A program made the translations under genes and the position numbers. Below the pieces are notes generated by a model. That model saw only the letters and a program-made list of their open reading frames with translations. It searched no databases and was not told the DNA's origin. DNA of 64,000 bases from JAMQKA01 sp034521835 (GTDB lineage Bacteria; Bacteroidota; Rhodothermia; Balneolales; Balneolaceae), in contig JAXHMA010000003.1 of the NCBI GenBank assembly GCA_034521835.1, positions 744,001 through 808,000 on the forward strand, written 5' to 3'. Positions 25,342-34,621 of the stretch are shown here, piece by piece. Every line of letters starts with the position of its first letter. The stretch's first letter is position 1.

Positions 25342-28179
25342 ATGAATTCTTTAAAATATGTTTTAATAATACTGATCAGCATTGTTTTTACAATTCCATC
25401 TCTTGCCCAAACTGGAGAAATCGAAGGAAAGGTCATCGATTCCAGCACAGGTGAATCCATTATTGGAGCTAATATTTTGGTCATGGGAACAGATCAAGGT
25501 ACTGCAACCGATATGGAAGGTGAATTTGAGCTTGACGTTACGCCAGGCACCTATGATTTGCGCGTTAGCTATATATCGTACGCTCAACAGACAGTTACAG
25601 GAATTACCGTAAACAGTGAAGAAGAAGTGGAGCTGACTATCCGGTTACAACCCCAAACGTCCGAAATGGAGGAGGTTGTGGTAGCTGCATCGGCCTTGCG
25701 AAATACTGAAGAAGCAGCCATTACTCTACAGCGCCGTTCTCCCAATATGTTAAATGCCATATCTTCAGAAATGTTTAGTAATACCGGCGATGATAACGCG
25801 GCGGCAGCACTTAAACGGGTAACAGGCGTTTCCGTTGAGGGAGGAAAATATGTATATGTTCGTGGTCTCGGAGATCGATATAGCAAAACCACACTAAATT
25901 CCGCTACTATACCAGGGCTGGATCCCAGTCGAAATACGGTGCAAATGGATATGTTTCCCACCGATCTAATTGAGGATATAGTCGTATATAAGACTTTTCG
26001 GCCCGATCTGCCGGGTGATTTTACCGGAGGCCTGATAAACATGAATACAAAAGCGTTTCCCGATGAATTTTCATTGAAAGTCTCTTCTAGCATTGGAATA
26101 AATACACTGGCATCCTTTAATGATAATTTTTTGACGTACTCGGGTGGCAAGACCGACTGGTTGGGATTTGACGATGGTACCCGCAAAATTATACCAGCCA
26201 ACAGAATAGACGGTATTCCACCCACAACAGCTCGTTTTGGTTCCAACGAAAGAGCCCAGCAGTTAACGCAAATGACGCAGCAGCTGAATAATCGATGGAC
26301 CCCCACGCCGGTTAATGAATCACAGTTATTCAATCAAAAATATTCCATATCGCTGGGTAATCAATCTACGCTTTTTGGAAAAAAGCTGGGATATGTAGCA
26401 AGCCTCTCGTACGATCGTAATTTTAGTTTTTACGAAAATGGCAAGACGGGATTTTATGTACTTACAGGCAATATTGATCAAGTTGACAAACTGTCTCCGG
26501 ATTATATCTATGAAGATGCCCAGGGAACCGAGAATGTACTCTGGGGGGGGCTGGTAAGTGCCAGCCTGCAGTTGAGTCCGTTTAGCCGAATTAGTGCCAC
26601 ATTTAACCGAAATCAATCCGGGGAGAAGTTAACGCGGTATCAGGAAGGACCTAAACCACGAGAAGCCGATAATGTTTTTGTAGAGACCCGAACCCAGTCG
26701 TGGACGGAAAGAAATATTAATACCTTTCAGCTAAAAGGAGAGCATGCGCTTAACAAGCGAAAAAACCTGACTATTAAGTGGAATTCTACATATACACTTT
26801 CTAATCAGTATCAGCCCGATCTTCGCTTTTTTTCCAACAGTTTAACAGTAGTTAATCAAGATACGATTGAGAGTATTAATAATTCATATGTGGGAGATCC
26901 CCGTCGTTTTACCCGCAAAATGGATGAGTTTAATTTTGATAACCAGATCGATCTGGAATTAAATACAAACTTATGGGGCGGAAGATCCGCAAAGTTTAAA
27001 ATTGGTGGAAAATATCTGCTTAAGGAACGGGATTTTAGAGAGAATGCTGTAGCGTTTTCGAAGAATGGTAACTCCTATGCCGGTTCACCTGAGACTCATA
27101 TAAGCGATAGTAATGTGTATGACAGACCTGGTAACACATCTGATCAAAATATTTTTGTGGTAGATTATTACCAGCAGCGCAATAATTACGACGGAGAGCA
27201 ATCTGTGTGGGCCGGTTATGCCATGGCAGAGCTACCGGTGACAAGCTCGCTGCGGGCTGTATTCGGTATAAGAATGGAAGATACAGATATGCAGGTAACT
27301 TCTTTTGATCCGACAAAGCCTGAGGGCGATATAAATAACGTTGATCTGTTGCCATCAGTTAACCTCAATTATGCTCTGAATGATCAAATGAATCTGCGGG
27401 CGGCCTATTCAAAAACGATTGCCCGGCCGTCGTTCCGCGAGATCGCTCCATATACTTCCTTCTCTTTCGATACCGAACCAAGTTTGGTGGGAAGCCCGTT
27501 GAATCGAACAAAAGTTGATAATATGGATCTTCGGTGGGAGCTATTTCCGTCATCACAAGAGCTTTTTTCAATTGGAGTGTTTTACAAACGATTTGAGAAT
27601 CCCATTGAAAAAACCATAAGTCCTGCATCTCAGGATAATGATCCGATTTTTACCTTTCGAAATGTAGATAACGCCAGGCTCTATGGTGCAGAGGTTGAAT
27701 TTCGAAAAACCCTTGATTTTATATCACCGTCATTGAGCAACTTCAGGTTCGGAACCAATTTTTCGATAATTCAGTCAGAAACTGAAATACCACAAGCGGA
27801 ATTAAATATTATCCGGTCCAATATTCCCAATGCAGATGACACTCGTGATATGTTCGGCCAGTCAGACTATACCATAAACAGTTTTATCCAGTACGTGAAT
27901 AAGAAGGGTACAGAAGCAAATATTAATTTTAACGTACAGGGAGAGCGTATTGTGGCTATTAGTACGGAAGGAACGCCAAATGTAGAAGAACAGCCCTATC
28001 CCTTACTGGGTGTAGATGTAAAACAACACATTGGTAGAAATATTACGCTTAAGGCTTCCGGGAGCAATCTGCTTAATTCAGTCAGAGAGCAAACCTATGA
28101 TTTTAAAGGGGACGAGTACTATTTCTACCGGGCTCCTCAGGGGATGTCGTTTTCAGTTGGCGTGACCTATGGATTTTAA
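25342..28179 (+). CDS. TonB-dependent outer membrane receptor
   Basis: Outer-membrane gated channel of 945 residues. Signal peptide to about residue 23. The carboxypeptidase-regulatory-like domain spans about 26-110 (GEIEGKVIDSSTGESIIGAN). The plug domain contains RVTGVSVEGGKYVYVRGLGD, TVQMDMFPTDLIEDIVVYK and PGDFTGGLINMNTK. A 22-strand-type barrel follows with IARPSFREIAPYTSF and ends in Phe (FSVGVTYGF). Its partner lipoprotein lies 89 bp upstream under shared Pho-box-like repeats, so the substrate may be a phosphorus compound. No SusD gene is present, which argues against glycan import. Confidence 0.9.
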   Translation: MNSLKYVLIILISIVFTIPSLAQTGEIEGKVIDSSTGESIIGANILVMGTDQGTATDMEGEFELDVTPGTYDLRVSYISYAQQTVTGITVNSEEEVELTIRLQPQTSEMEEVVVAASALRNTEEAAITLQRRSPNMLNAISSEMFSNTGDDNAAAALKRVTGVSVEGGKYVYVRGLGDRYSKTTLNSATIPGLDPSRNTVQMDMFPTDLIEDIVVYKTFRPDLPGDFTGGLINMNTKAFPDEFSLKVSSSIGINTLASFNDNFLTYSGGKTDWLGFDDGTRKIIPANRIDGIPPTTARFGSNERAQQLTQMTQQLNNRWTPTPVNESQLFNQKYSISLGNQSTLFGKKLGYVASLSYDRNFSFYENGKTGFYVLTGNIDQVDKLSPDYIYEDAQGTENVLWGGLVSASLQLSPFSRISATFNRNQSGEKLTRYQEGPKPREADNVFVETRTQSWTERNINTFQLKGEHALNKRKNLTIKWNSTYTLSNQYQPDLRFFSNSLTVVNQDTIESINNSYVGDPRRFTRKMDEFNFDNQIDLELNTNLWGGRSAKFKIGGKYLLKERDFRENAVAFSKNGNSYAGSPETHISDSNVYDRPGNTSDQNIFVVDYYQQRNNYDGEQSVWAGYAMAELPVTSSLRAVFGIRMEDTDMQVTSFDPTKPEGDINNVDLLPSVNLNYALNDQMNLRAAYSKTIARPSFREIAPYTSFSFDTEPSLVGSPLNRTKVDNMDLRWELFPSSQELFSIGVFYKRFENPIEKTISPASQDNDPIFTFRNVDNARLYGAEVEFRKTLDFISPSLSNFRFGTNFSIIQSETEIPQAELNIIRSNIPNADDTRDMFGQSDYTINSFIQYVNKKGTEANINFNVQGERIVAISTEGTPNVEEQPYPLLGVDVKQHIGRNITLKASGSNLLNSVREQTYDFKGDEYYFYRAPQGMSFSVGVTYGF

Positions 28180-28241
28180 AAATCGTTTAAAAAATACTCC
28201 TACACGCTACGTCTCACGTAAGTGTGAGGTGTGCTGATCAC

Positions 28242-28279
28242 AAAGGGGACTCCGGGGAGCCGGGGTCCCTTTTATTTTT
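28242..28279 (+). terminator. Rho-independent terminator of the TonB receptor operon
   Basis: A 14-bp stem with two G-T wobbles (28242-28255 with 28260-28273) and a short loop, followed by ATTTTTA. A smaller hairpin (CTCAC-GTAAGT-GTGAG) precedes it near 28212. Confidence 0.85.
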
Positions 28280-28677
28280 ATACGGCAGCTGGGATATGGA
28301 CTAAAAAAGTGCGTGTTCATTGCCATATTACGGATCAACGATCACAGTCTTGGAGATTATAAATAGAAGGTTATTGAGCTCCTCCTTATTGCAGTCTGTC
28401 AACACTGATAGAGGTATTGACTACTGCATGTGACAGCAGAGACGAAAAAGCAATGCTTCGGGCAGATTATCGGAACAAGCGTTAATAGCAGCAATGTTAT
28501 ACAAAGGGTAGTTCCGATTGAGGAAGCATCAAAACTCGATACAATAAAAAGGTTTATTCCTCATTAGAGGTGAGGGGAGATATTCCCGGAGGATAACTTA
28601 AAATCATAATAATTCACGGGAACCTTTGGGAAGTGTGCATCGTTAATTGGATCCACTGCAAAATAAATATATAGACT
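28280..28677. other. Intergenic stretch without a clear gene
   Basis: The only open stretch is a 45-codon frame (GTG near 28429 to TAG near 28567), unrecognised and without a start signal. Nothing else is seen on either strand. It probably contains the promoter of the pterin genes. Confidence 0.3.
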
Positions 28678-29118
28678 TTGGTTTTCGTAAAGAGAAAGGC
28701 CCATTTTAACGCTGCCCATCGGTTGCATAACCCTGACAAATCCGACAAATGGAATCAGCGGGTTTATGGCAAGTGCAATCATCCCAACTGGCATGGCCAC
28801 AATTACGTTATTGAAGTGGTGGTCGCAGGAGAGCCCGATCCCGATACCGGTTATGTTATTGATCTTGGCCGGTTAAAGAAGATCATAGATGAGGAAATCG
28901 TTGAAAAGTGTGATCATAATAACTTAAATTTAGATGTAGATTTTCTGGATGGTATTCTGCCCTCTACTGAAAACCTGGCAAAAGCTTTTTATCATCAAAT
29001 GAAAGAACCGATTGAAAATGCATGTGTAGATGGAGGGAAACTCTACTCGGTAATATTACATGAAACCGAACGAAATTCGGCTAAATATTGTCCATATCTT
29101 TTGAAAAATAACTATTGA
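28678..29118 (+). CDS. 6-pyruvoyl-tetrahydropterin synthase family protein, PTPS-II-like
   Basis: This family converts dihydroneopterin triphosphate to 6-pyruvoyl tetrahydropterin (PTPS) or to 6-carboxy-tetrahydropterin (QueD, for queuosine). Zinc ligands are His14, His39 and His41. Catalytic Cys33 is in C-N-H-P-N-W-H-G-H, that is C-x5-HGH. As I recall the family classification, C-x5-HGH marks PTPS-II (tetrahydrobiopterin) while C-x3-HGH marks QueD, so BH4 synthesis is more likely. The C-terminal ILHETERNSAKY is conserved. The start must be the TTG at 28678, because a stop lies two codons upstream and no other start codon is near. folE2 follows after 30 bp. Confidence 0.88.
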   Translation: MVFVKRKAHFNAAHRLHNPDKSDKWNQRVYGKCNHPNWHGHNYVIEVVVAGEPDPDTGYVIDLGRLKKIIDEEIVEKCDHNNLNLDVDFLDGILPSTENLAKAFYHQMKEPIENACVDGGKLYSVILHETERNSAKYCPYLLKNNY

Positions 29119-29148
29119 TACAACCATTTCTAACGAACTGTAGAACGC

Positions 29149-30049
29149 ATGATCTCTACCAAATTGAAGCAGATGTACGACCCTACATTTACGGTATCCG
29201 ATGACTACAAAGCCAGCCTGCCTGATCTGCAGAACGGCCCGGCTTCTCTCATAGAAGGAGCAAATGTACCTATTCAGCAAGTAGGAATTTCCAATTTTAA
29301 ACTTCCCCTAAAATATCCCCGACCCGACGGAGAGCTTATTACTCTTGAAACTACCGTAGATGGGTTTGTTGGACTCGAAGCGGGTAAGAAGGGGATCAAT
29401 ATGAGCCGTATAATGCGCTCATTTTACAAGTACAAAGACGAGGTTTTTCATCTGGAAAAACTCAAAGAGATTCTGGAAAGCTATAAAGTAGGACCTCGAA
29501 ACCCAAAGCGGGTTTCTGAGATTGAATTTCAATTATCCAATCATGAAGCAGAGTTTGCGATCGGATCTTGAAGGATATCAATACTATAATGTCTCCCTTG
29601 AGGGTACACTTGACCAGTATGACAACTTCAAGAAGTTTATGCATCTTGACTTTGAATACAGCAGTGCCTGCCCCTGCTCCTACGAACTTTCTGAGCACGC
29701 GAAAGAGTCCAGAGACACGGCAGCTATCCCGCACAGCCAGCGCAGTGTAGCCAGCTTGACGGTTGAGTTAGATAATTCCGTGTTTGTTGAGGAACTGGTT
29801 GAAGAATGCCGCGAAGCCCTGCAAACAGAAACGCAGGTCATGGTCAAGCGGGAAGATGAACAGGCTTTTGCAGAGATGAATGCAGCCTATCAGAAATTTG
29901 TAGAAGATGCAGCACGTCTTGTTTATGAACAGCTGGATGAAAATGAGAATGTTATCGATTTTGTAGTTCGCTGTGTACACATGGAAAGTCTGCATAGCCA
30001 TGATGCCGTAAGTCGAATATGTAAAGGTATTCCCGGCGGACTTCGCTGA
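29149..30049 (+). CDS. folE2: GTP cyclohydrolase FolE2 (type IB), frameshifted as read
   Basis: FolE2 opens GTP to dihydroneopterin triphosphate, the first step to folate, biopterin and queuosine. Unlike FolE it is not strictly zinc-dependent. Frame 1 (29149-29571) gives IEGANVPIQQVGISNFKLPL and GFVGLEAGKKGINMSRIMRS. Frame 2 (to 30049) gives YPIMKQSLRSDLEGYQYYNV, SSACPCSYELSEHA, AAIPHSQRSVASLTVELDN and VVRCVHMESLHSHDAV. Removing one G from the GGG at 29510-29512 joins them into about 300 residues, the usual length. The catalytic Cys is in CPCSYEL. It forms an operon with the PTPS gene and ends at a strong terminator. Confidence 0.88.
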
Positions 30050-30070
30050 AAAAAAAGTTAATAAGAATAA

Positions 30071-30110
30071 AAAAAGCCCTACTCTTGCTTTGAGTAGGGC
30101 TTTTTTTATT
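30071..30110. terminator. Strong bidirectional terminator after folE2
   Basis: A 14-bp perfect stem (30071-30084 with 30092-30105, AAAAAGCCCTACTC) with seven T after it on the plus strand and A-runs before it. Confidence 0.92.
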
Positions 30111-30411
30111 CTGTGTAATACCAGCATTTAAAATTTTCTAATGACATCTTTTATCTTAAACATAATCAATGCTATAGCATGTGATAAATAACTGAAAAAT
30201 TTATATTTAGCTTTAAACTTTACTCTCAAATAATTAACATTAAGAACTAACATTTCAAATAGAAGGGTGAGCGTGTTTTCGGCAACTTAGGTTTACATGC
30301 ATTCTATTTCTAGAATTATCGAACTCGTTTAAAATACCATAATTCACGAGGTCTTAGGAGCCGAGGTATGGATGACGTTTAGATATCATCTGAGTTGGCC
30401 ATAATAAATAT
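30111..30411. other. AT-rich intergenic stretch
   Basis: No gene or clear repeat is seen. It presumably carries the promoter of the small gene at 30412. Confidence 0.3.
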
Positions 30412-30621
30412 ATGAAACTTATAATGAATGAGGGAGAAAAGCTGGAAGTCAAGGATAGCGTAATGGAAACCTTATCAATTAGAGCAAATAAAAAATGTCC
30501 ATACTGCGGCAGAACCATGGATCGTATTCCTCGGAAAAATTGGCATAGAATAGTAAGTAAGGTGATTCAGATGACTCGTTGGGAATGCTGTGGTAAGAGA
30601 TGGCTGGTAATCGAAAGATAG
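30412..30621 (+). CDS. Small zinc-ribbon-like protein, 69 aa
   Basis: Unrecognised. Two Cys pairs fit a treble-clef or zinc-ribbon knuckle: CPYCGR at residues 29-34 and WECCGKRW at 57-64 (C-x2-C ... C-C). The rest is basic (RIPRKNWHRIVSKVI), as in nucleic-acid-binding or adapter mini-proteins. A downstream ATG at codon 5 is an alternative start. A convergent terminator separates it from kgd. Confidence 0.6.
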   Translation: MKLIMNEGEKLEVKDSVMETLSIRANKKCPYCGRTMDRIPRKNWHRIVSKVIQMTRWECCGKRWLVIER

Positions 30622-30634
30622 CATTTTTTTTAAG

Positions 30635-30667
30635 AAAAGAGCTGTACGATTCACGTATAGCCCTTTT
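30635..30667. terminator. Shared terminator between convergent genes
   Basis: AAAAG-A-GCT-G-TACG (30635-30648) pairs with CGTA-T-AGC-C-CTTTT (30654-30667), with one G-T wobble and one mismatch. It lies between the stops of the small plus-strand gene and of kgd. Confidence 0.5.
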
Positions 30668-30693
30668 AGAAAAGAACGTATTCAACTTAAGGA

Positions 30694-33600
30694 TTAGTTA
30701 TCCAGAGCATTTTTTATTAAGCGTTCTTGTTCAGCCTGGTGTATTTTCATCTGTCCCGCGGCAGGAGAGGCGGATGCCTGTCTGCCTACATATCTAAGAT
30801 CCTGACCATCCTGCAATTCTTGCATAATGCGTGGAGCTAAAAACGTCCAGGCTCCCATGTTTTTCGGTTCTTCCTGGCACCAGACAATATCCATAACCTG
30901 GTTGTATTCCTTAAACGTGTTTTTAATATCCTGATCGGGGAATGGATAGAACTGCTCAAGCCGACCGATGGCGATGTTATCAATCTCATTCTCCTCTCTG
31001 TACTTAACAAGATCGTAATATACTTTTCCTGAGCATAATACAAGCCTTTTCACGCTGCTTTTATCCTCAATTTCTTGATCTGGAATAAAAGGTTGGTATT
31101 GGCCTTTTACCAAGTCATCCTTTGAAGAGGTAGCCATTGGATGGCGAAGCAGACTTTTCGGTGACATAATGATCAGCGGTTTTTTGTTTTTCTGCATCAC
31201 CTGTTTCCGGAGGATGTGGAAATACTGAGCCGGAGTCGTAAGATTTACTACCTGAAGATTATCTTGTGCACAAAGCTGCAGGAATCGTTCTAAGCGGGCG
31301 GAAGAGTGCTCCGGTCCCTGACCCTCATACCCGTGCGGAAGGGTCATAACAAGCGAACTGTGTTGTCCCCACTTGGCTTCACTGGCGGAGATAAACTGGT
31401 CAATTGGAATTTGAGCGCCATTTACAAAATCCCCGAATTGTGCTTCCCAGAGAACAAGGGCATCCAAGTTGGCCGTGCTATAACCGAATTCAAAGCCTAC
31501 GGCAGCAAATTCACTCAGCAGACTATTATACGGATAAAATGTAGCTTGCTCTTCACTGAGATTATTCAGCGGTATATATTTTTGGTCTGTTTCAGTACCG
31601 TGCAGAATAGCATGTCGGTGGGAAAACGTACCGCGCTCGGCATCTTGACCCGTCAAGCGGACCGTCGTTCCATTTTTGAGGAGAGAGCCGATAGAGAGTG
31701 CTTCCGCAAATCCCCAATCAATTTTACTCTCATTGTTCTCGACAATTTCGGCGCGCTTGGCCAGTTGTTTCAACAGTTTTGGATTGGCGTCGAAATCTTT
31801 GGGGACGGTATTCAGTTTTATGGCAATATCCTTGATTTCATCTTCCGGGAAGGTGGTATCGGGGAGTTCATTCCTCTCTTTTTGCGGCGTTTCCCTCCGC
31901 TTGAGCATCTCTTCGGTAACTTCAAGGGGAGAGGAGTTTTTGGCATCCTCAAACGCTTCTTGCAGAAGGTCGTCGAATTCAGCGAAAAGTTCTTCGGTTT
32001 CATCTTCGGTGAGCTCGTCCTTGCGTAATTTTTCTCTTGTATAAATATCGCGCACGCTCGGATGAATGTCGATCTCTTCATACATGCCGGGTTGCGTAAA
32101 GGCCGGTTCGTCCCCTTCATTATGTCCATGCTTGCGATAGCAGACAAGATCAATCACTACATCTTTATTGAATTTCTGCCGATACTCGAGGGCCATCTGG
32201 ATGGAGTGTACGGCTTCTTCAGGGTTGTCTCCATTTACATGGAATATGGGTGCCAAGATCATCTTGGCCAGATCAGAGGCGTATTCCGTAGAACGGCCAT
32301 CCTTCGGCAGGGTGGTAAACCCAATCTGGTTGTTTACGATAATATGGATGGTACCGCCAGTCTTGTAGGCGTCTAGCTGCGACATATTCAATGTTTCTGC
32401 GACGACGCCCTGGCCGGAAAATGCCGCATCCCCGTGAATAAGAAGGGGAACAATTCGGTTGCTGGGATCGTCTTTCTCCAGGTGATCCTGCGTGGCCCGG
32501 GCCGATCCTTCAACCACAGGATTTACCGATTCCAGGTGACTGGGATTGGGAAGCAGTTCAATATCTACATTTTTACCAGATTCAGAATGGTGCTGCCCTT
32601 TAGCTCCCAGGTGATATTTCACATCACCAGAGCCCTGGATACTGTCAGGATCAAGGTTCCCCTCAAAATCAGCAAAAACCTTGCGGTAAGGTTTGTTCAT
32701 GATGTTAACAAGGATGTTCAGGCGGCCGCGGTGTGCCATTCCCATAAAAATCTTTTCGATCTCATCATCTGCGGCCTGCTCCAGCATGAAGTGCATCATC
32801 GGAATCAGCGTTTCGGCCCCCTCCAGAGAAAAACGCTTGTGCCCAATATATTTCTTGTGGAGGAACTGCTCGAAAGCCATTGCCTGGTTAAGCTTGTGCA
32901 GAATCTGGATCTTGTCATCCTTGTCCAGCTCGGGAGTATTCGTGGTAGACTCCATCCGTTCACGGAGCCACTTGCGTTCGTCAAGGTCCAGCAGGTGCAT
33001 AAACTCGGCACCGATCTTCCCGCAATAAGTATCGCGCAACAGCTTGATAATTACGCGCAGGGGCGCTTTCTCGTAACCGCCGAGACCTGCACAATAGAAT
33101 TCACGATCTAAATCCCAGAGCGTAAGCCCGTAATAATCCAGGTCAAGCTCGGGACTATGGCCCGGTTCATCGCTCAGCGGATCGAGATCAGCCAGAACAT
33201 GCCCGCGGGTTCGATACATATTGATAAGCCGCATAACGGCGATCGCGCGCTTGTTGTCTTCCAGGGAAGCTCCGCGTCCGTCAAGCTGACCAACGTAGTT
33301 GTCCTCACCAAAAGGAATTGGTTCATATGGGATTTCAAGATCTGCAAAAATTTCCTCGTAAAAATCCTCCTCCCCGTTCAGCAGGGTGTGCATTTTCTTC
33401 AGGAACGCTCCTGATTCTGCACCTTGAATTACGCGGTGATCATAGGTAGAAGTCACCGTCATAGTTTTACTGATGCCCAGCTGGTTCAACACCTCTTGCG
33501 ACATCGACTGGTATTCGGCCGGGTACTGGATAGCACCGGTAGCGATAATGGTACCCTGGTTTTTCATGAGGCGCGGCACCGACTGCACCGTTCCGATCAT

Positions 33601-34380
33601 ACCCGGGTTCGTGAGAGTAATCGTGGTATTCTGGAAATCAGCTATTTCAAGATTCCCGTTGCGTGCCTTGTCAATGAGTTCTTTGTAAGCGTAGAGAAAT
33701 TCCTTGAAATTCATCTTGTCTACGCCCTTGATGTTGGGAACCAGCAGGTTCCGTGAGCCGTCCTTGTTCTGCACATCAATGGCCAGACCAAGATTGACTT
33801 GGTCCTGTTTTACTTTGTAGGCGCCATCTTTTTTTCGGAGGAAGGAGCTATTCATATTGGGGAACTCTTCCAAAGCGCGCACAATAGCCCAGGCAATATA
33901 GTGCGTAAACGACGATTTGGGGTCTCCGCGCTGAAGCAAATGCCGATTGATGATCGACCGATCTTCAATTAACATTTTCATAGGCAGGGTACGCACGGAA
34001 GTCGCCGTAGGAATCTCCAGGCTCTCATCCATGTTTTCCGTAATCTTGGCGGAGATACCCTTAATTTTTTCCAGGGATGCACCCTTGGGAATATCTGCAT
34101 CAACCTCAGCCTCATCCTTTTTTTTCTTTTGAGGCTTGGCAGCAGGTGATTTCTTTTTGGCTTTTTGTGTTTCCTGGGCAGATTTCTTTTCTACAGCAGG
34201 TTCTCCATTTGTGGGTATCTGCGTCTTTTCCTTGACTTCTTCCTCCGATACGTCTTCTTCAACCTCATCAAAATACTGTTTCCAGTGGTTGGGTACAGAA
34301 GAGGGATCTTCTTTGTATTGATTGTATAACTCTTCAACGAGTGCGGAATTGGGCCCAAATATAGCTTCTAGAGACTTCAA
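30694..34380 (-). CDS. kgd: Multifunctional 2-oxoglutarate dehydrogenase E1 with fused E2 acyltransferase domain (KGD type)
   Basis: A TCA-cycle enzyme: thiamine-diphosphate-dependent decarboxylation of 2-oxoglutarate and transfer of the succinyl group. The 1228 residues hold an E1 start helix (AIFGPNSALVEELYNQY), a Lys/Ala linker to about 95, and an E2 catalytic domain (about 100-360, with STYDHRVIQGAESGAF). E1 follows, with GMAHRGRLNILVN, the diphosphate site GDAAFSGQGVVAETLNMS, NNQIGFTT and CQEEPKNMGAW. As in mycobacterial KGD, the E2 motif is DHRxxQG and there is no lipoyl domain, so a separate lipoylated partner is needed. It is divergent from pepF. Confidence 0.93.
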   Translation of the reverse strand: MKSLEAIFGPNSALVEELYNQYKEDPSSVPNHWKQYFDEVEEDVSEEEVKEKTQIPTNGEPAVEKKSAQETQKAKKKSPAAKPQKKKKDEAEVDADIPKGASLEKIKGISAKITENMDESLEIPTATSVRTLPMKMLIEDRSIINRHLLQRGDPKSSFTHYIAWAIVRALEEFPNMNSSFLRKKDGAYKVKQDQVNLGLAIDVQNKDGSRNLLVPNIKGVDKMNFKEFLYAYKELIDKARNGNLEIADFQNTTITLTNPGMIGTVQSVPRLMKNQGTIIATGAIQYPAEYQSMSQEVLNQLGISKTMTVTSTYDHRVIQGAESGAFLKKMHTLLNGEEDFYEEIFADLEIPYEPIPFGEDNYVGQLDGRGASLEDNKRAIAVMRLINMYRTRGHVLADLDPLSDEPGHSPELDLDYYGLTLWDLDREFYCAGLGGYEKAPLRVIIKLLRDTYCGKIGAEFMHLLDLDERKWLRERMESTTNTPELDKDDKIQILHKLNQAMAFEQFLHKKYIGHKRFSLEGAETLIPMMHFMLEQAADDEIEKIFMGMAHRGRLNILVNIMNKPYRKVFADFEGNLDPDSIQGSGDVKYHLGAKGQHHSESGKNVDIELLPNPSHLESVNPVVEGSARATQDHLEKDDPSNRIVPLLIHGDAAFSGQGVVAETLNMSQLDAYKTGGTIHIIVNNQIGFTTLPKDGRSTEYASDLAKMILAPIFHVNGDNPEEAVHSIQMALEYRQKFNKDVVIDLVCYRKHGHNEGDEPAFTQPGMYEEIDIHPSVRDIYTREKLRKDELTEDETEELFAEFDDLLQEAFEDAKNSSPLEVTEEMLKRRETPQKERNELPDTTFPEDEIKDIAIKLNTVPKDFDANPKLLKQLAKRAEIVENNESKIDWGFAEALSIGSLLKNGTTVRLTGQDAERGTFSHRHAILHGTETDQKYIPLNNLSEEQATFYPYNSLLSEFAAVGFEFGYSTANLDALVLWEAQFGDFVNGAQIPIDQFISASEAKWGQHSSLVMTLPHGYEGQGPEHSSARLERFLQLCAQDNLQVVNLTTPAQYFHILRKQVMQKNKKPLIIMSPKSLLRHPMATSSKDDLVKGQYQPFIPDQEIEDKSSVKRLVLCSGKVYYDLVKYREENEIDNIAIGRLEQFYPFPDQDIKNTFKEYNQVMDIVWCQEEPKNMGAWTFLAPRIMQELQDGQDLRYVGRQASASPAAGQMKIHQAEQERLIKNALDN

Positions 34381-34621
34381 AACAGTGCAGCTGTGTGGTT
34401 TTAATTAATGAATGAAATAATAAAAAATTACTTCTCTGAAATTAATAATCAGCAAAAAAATTGCTTAATTTTGCCATGGCTATAGAAATAAGTAAAATTA
34501 ATCATTGTTGATGTAAAATACGATCTCTGTCATCGGATAATTTTGATCCTAAAAATGGTTATACTCACCCCTTGCTATTCAAAGTGATTAACAAAAATAA
34601 ACAACAAAGAATTTCTGCAGA

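Noticed and set aside
25584..26333. Minus-strand frame of 249 codons inside the TonB receptor
   Set aside because: The sense strand carries a clear receptor plug and barrel; the antisense reading shows no domain.
28429..28567. 45-codon frame starting with GTG
   Set aside because: No recognisable product, no start signal; left as intergenic.
31306..33111. Plus-strand frames of 240 and 225 codons opposite kgd
   Set aside because: Antisense to conserved E1 motifs; composition matches a shadow.
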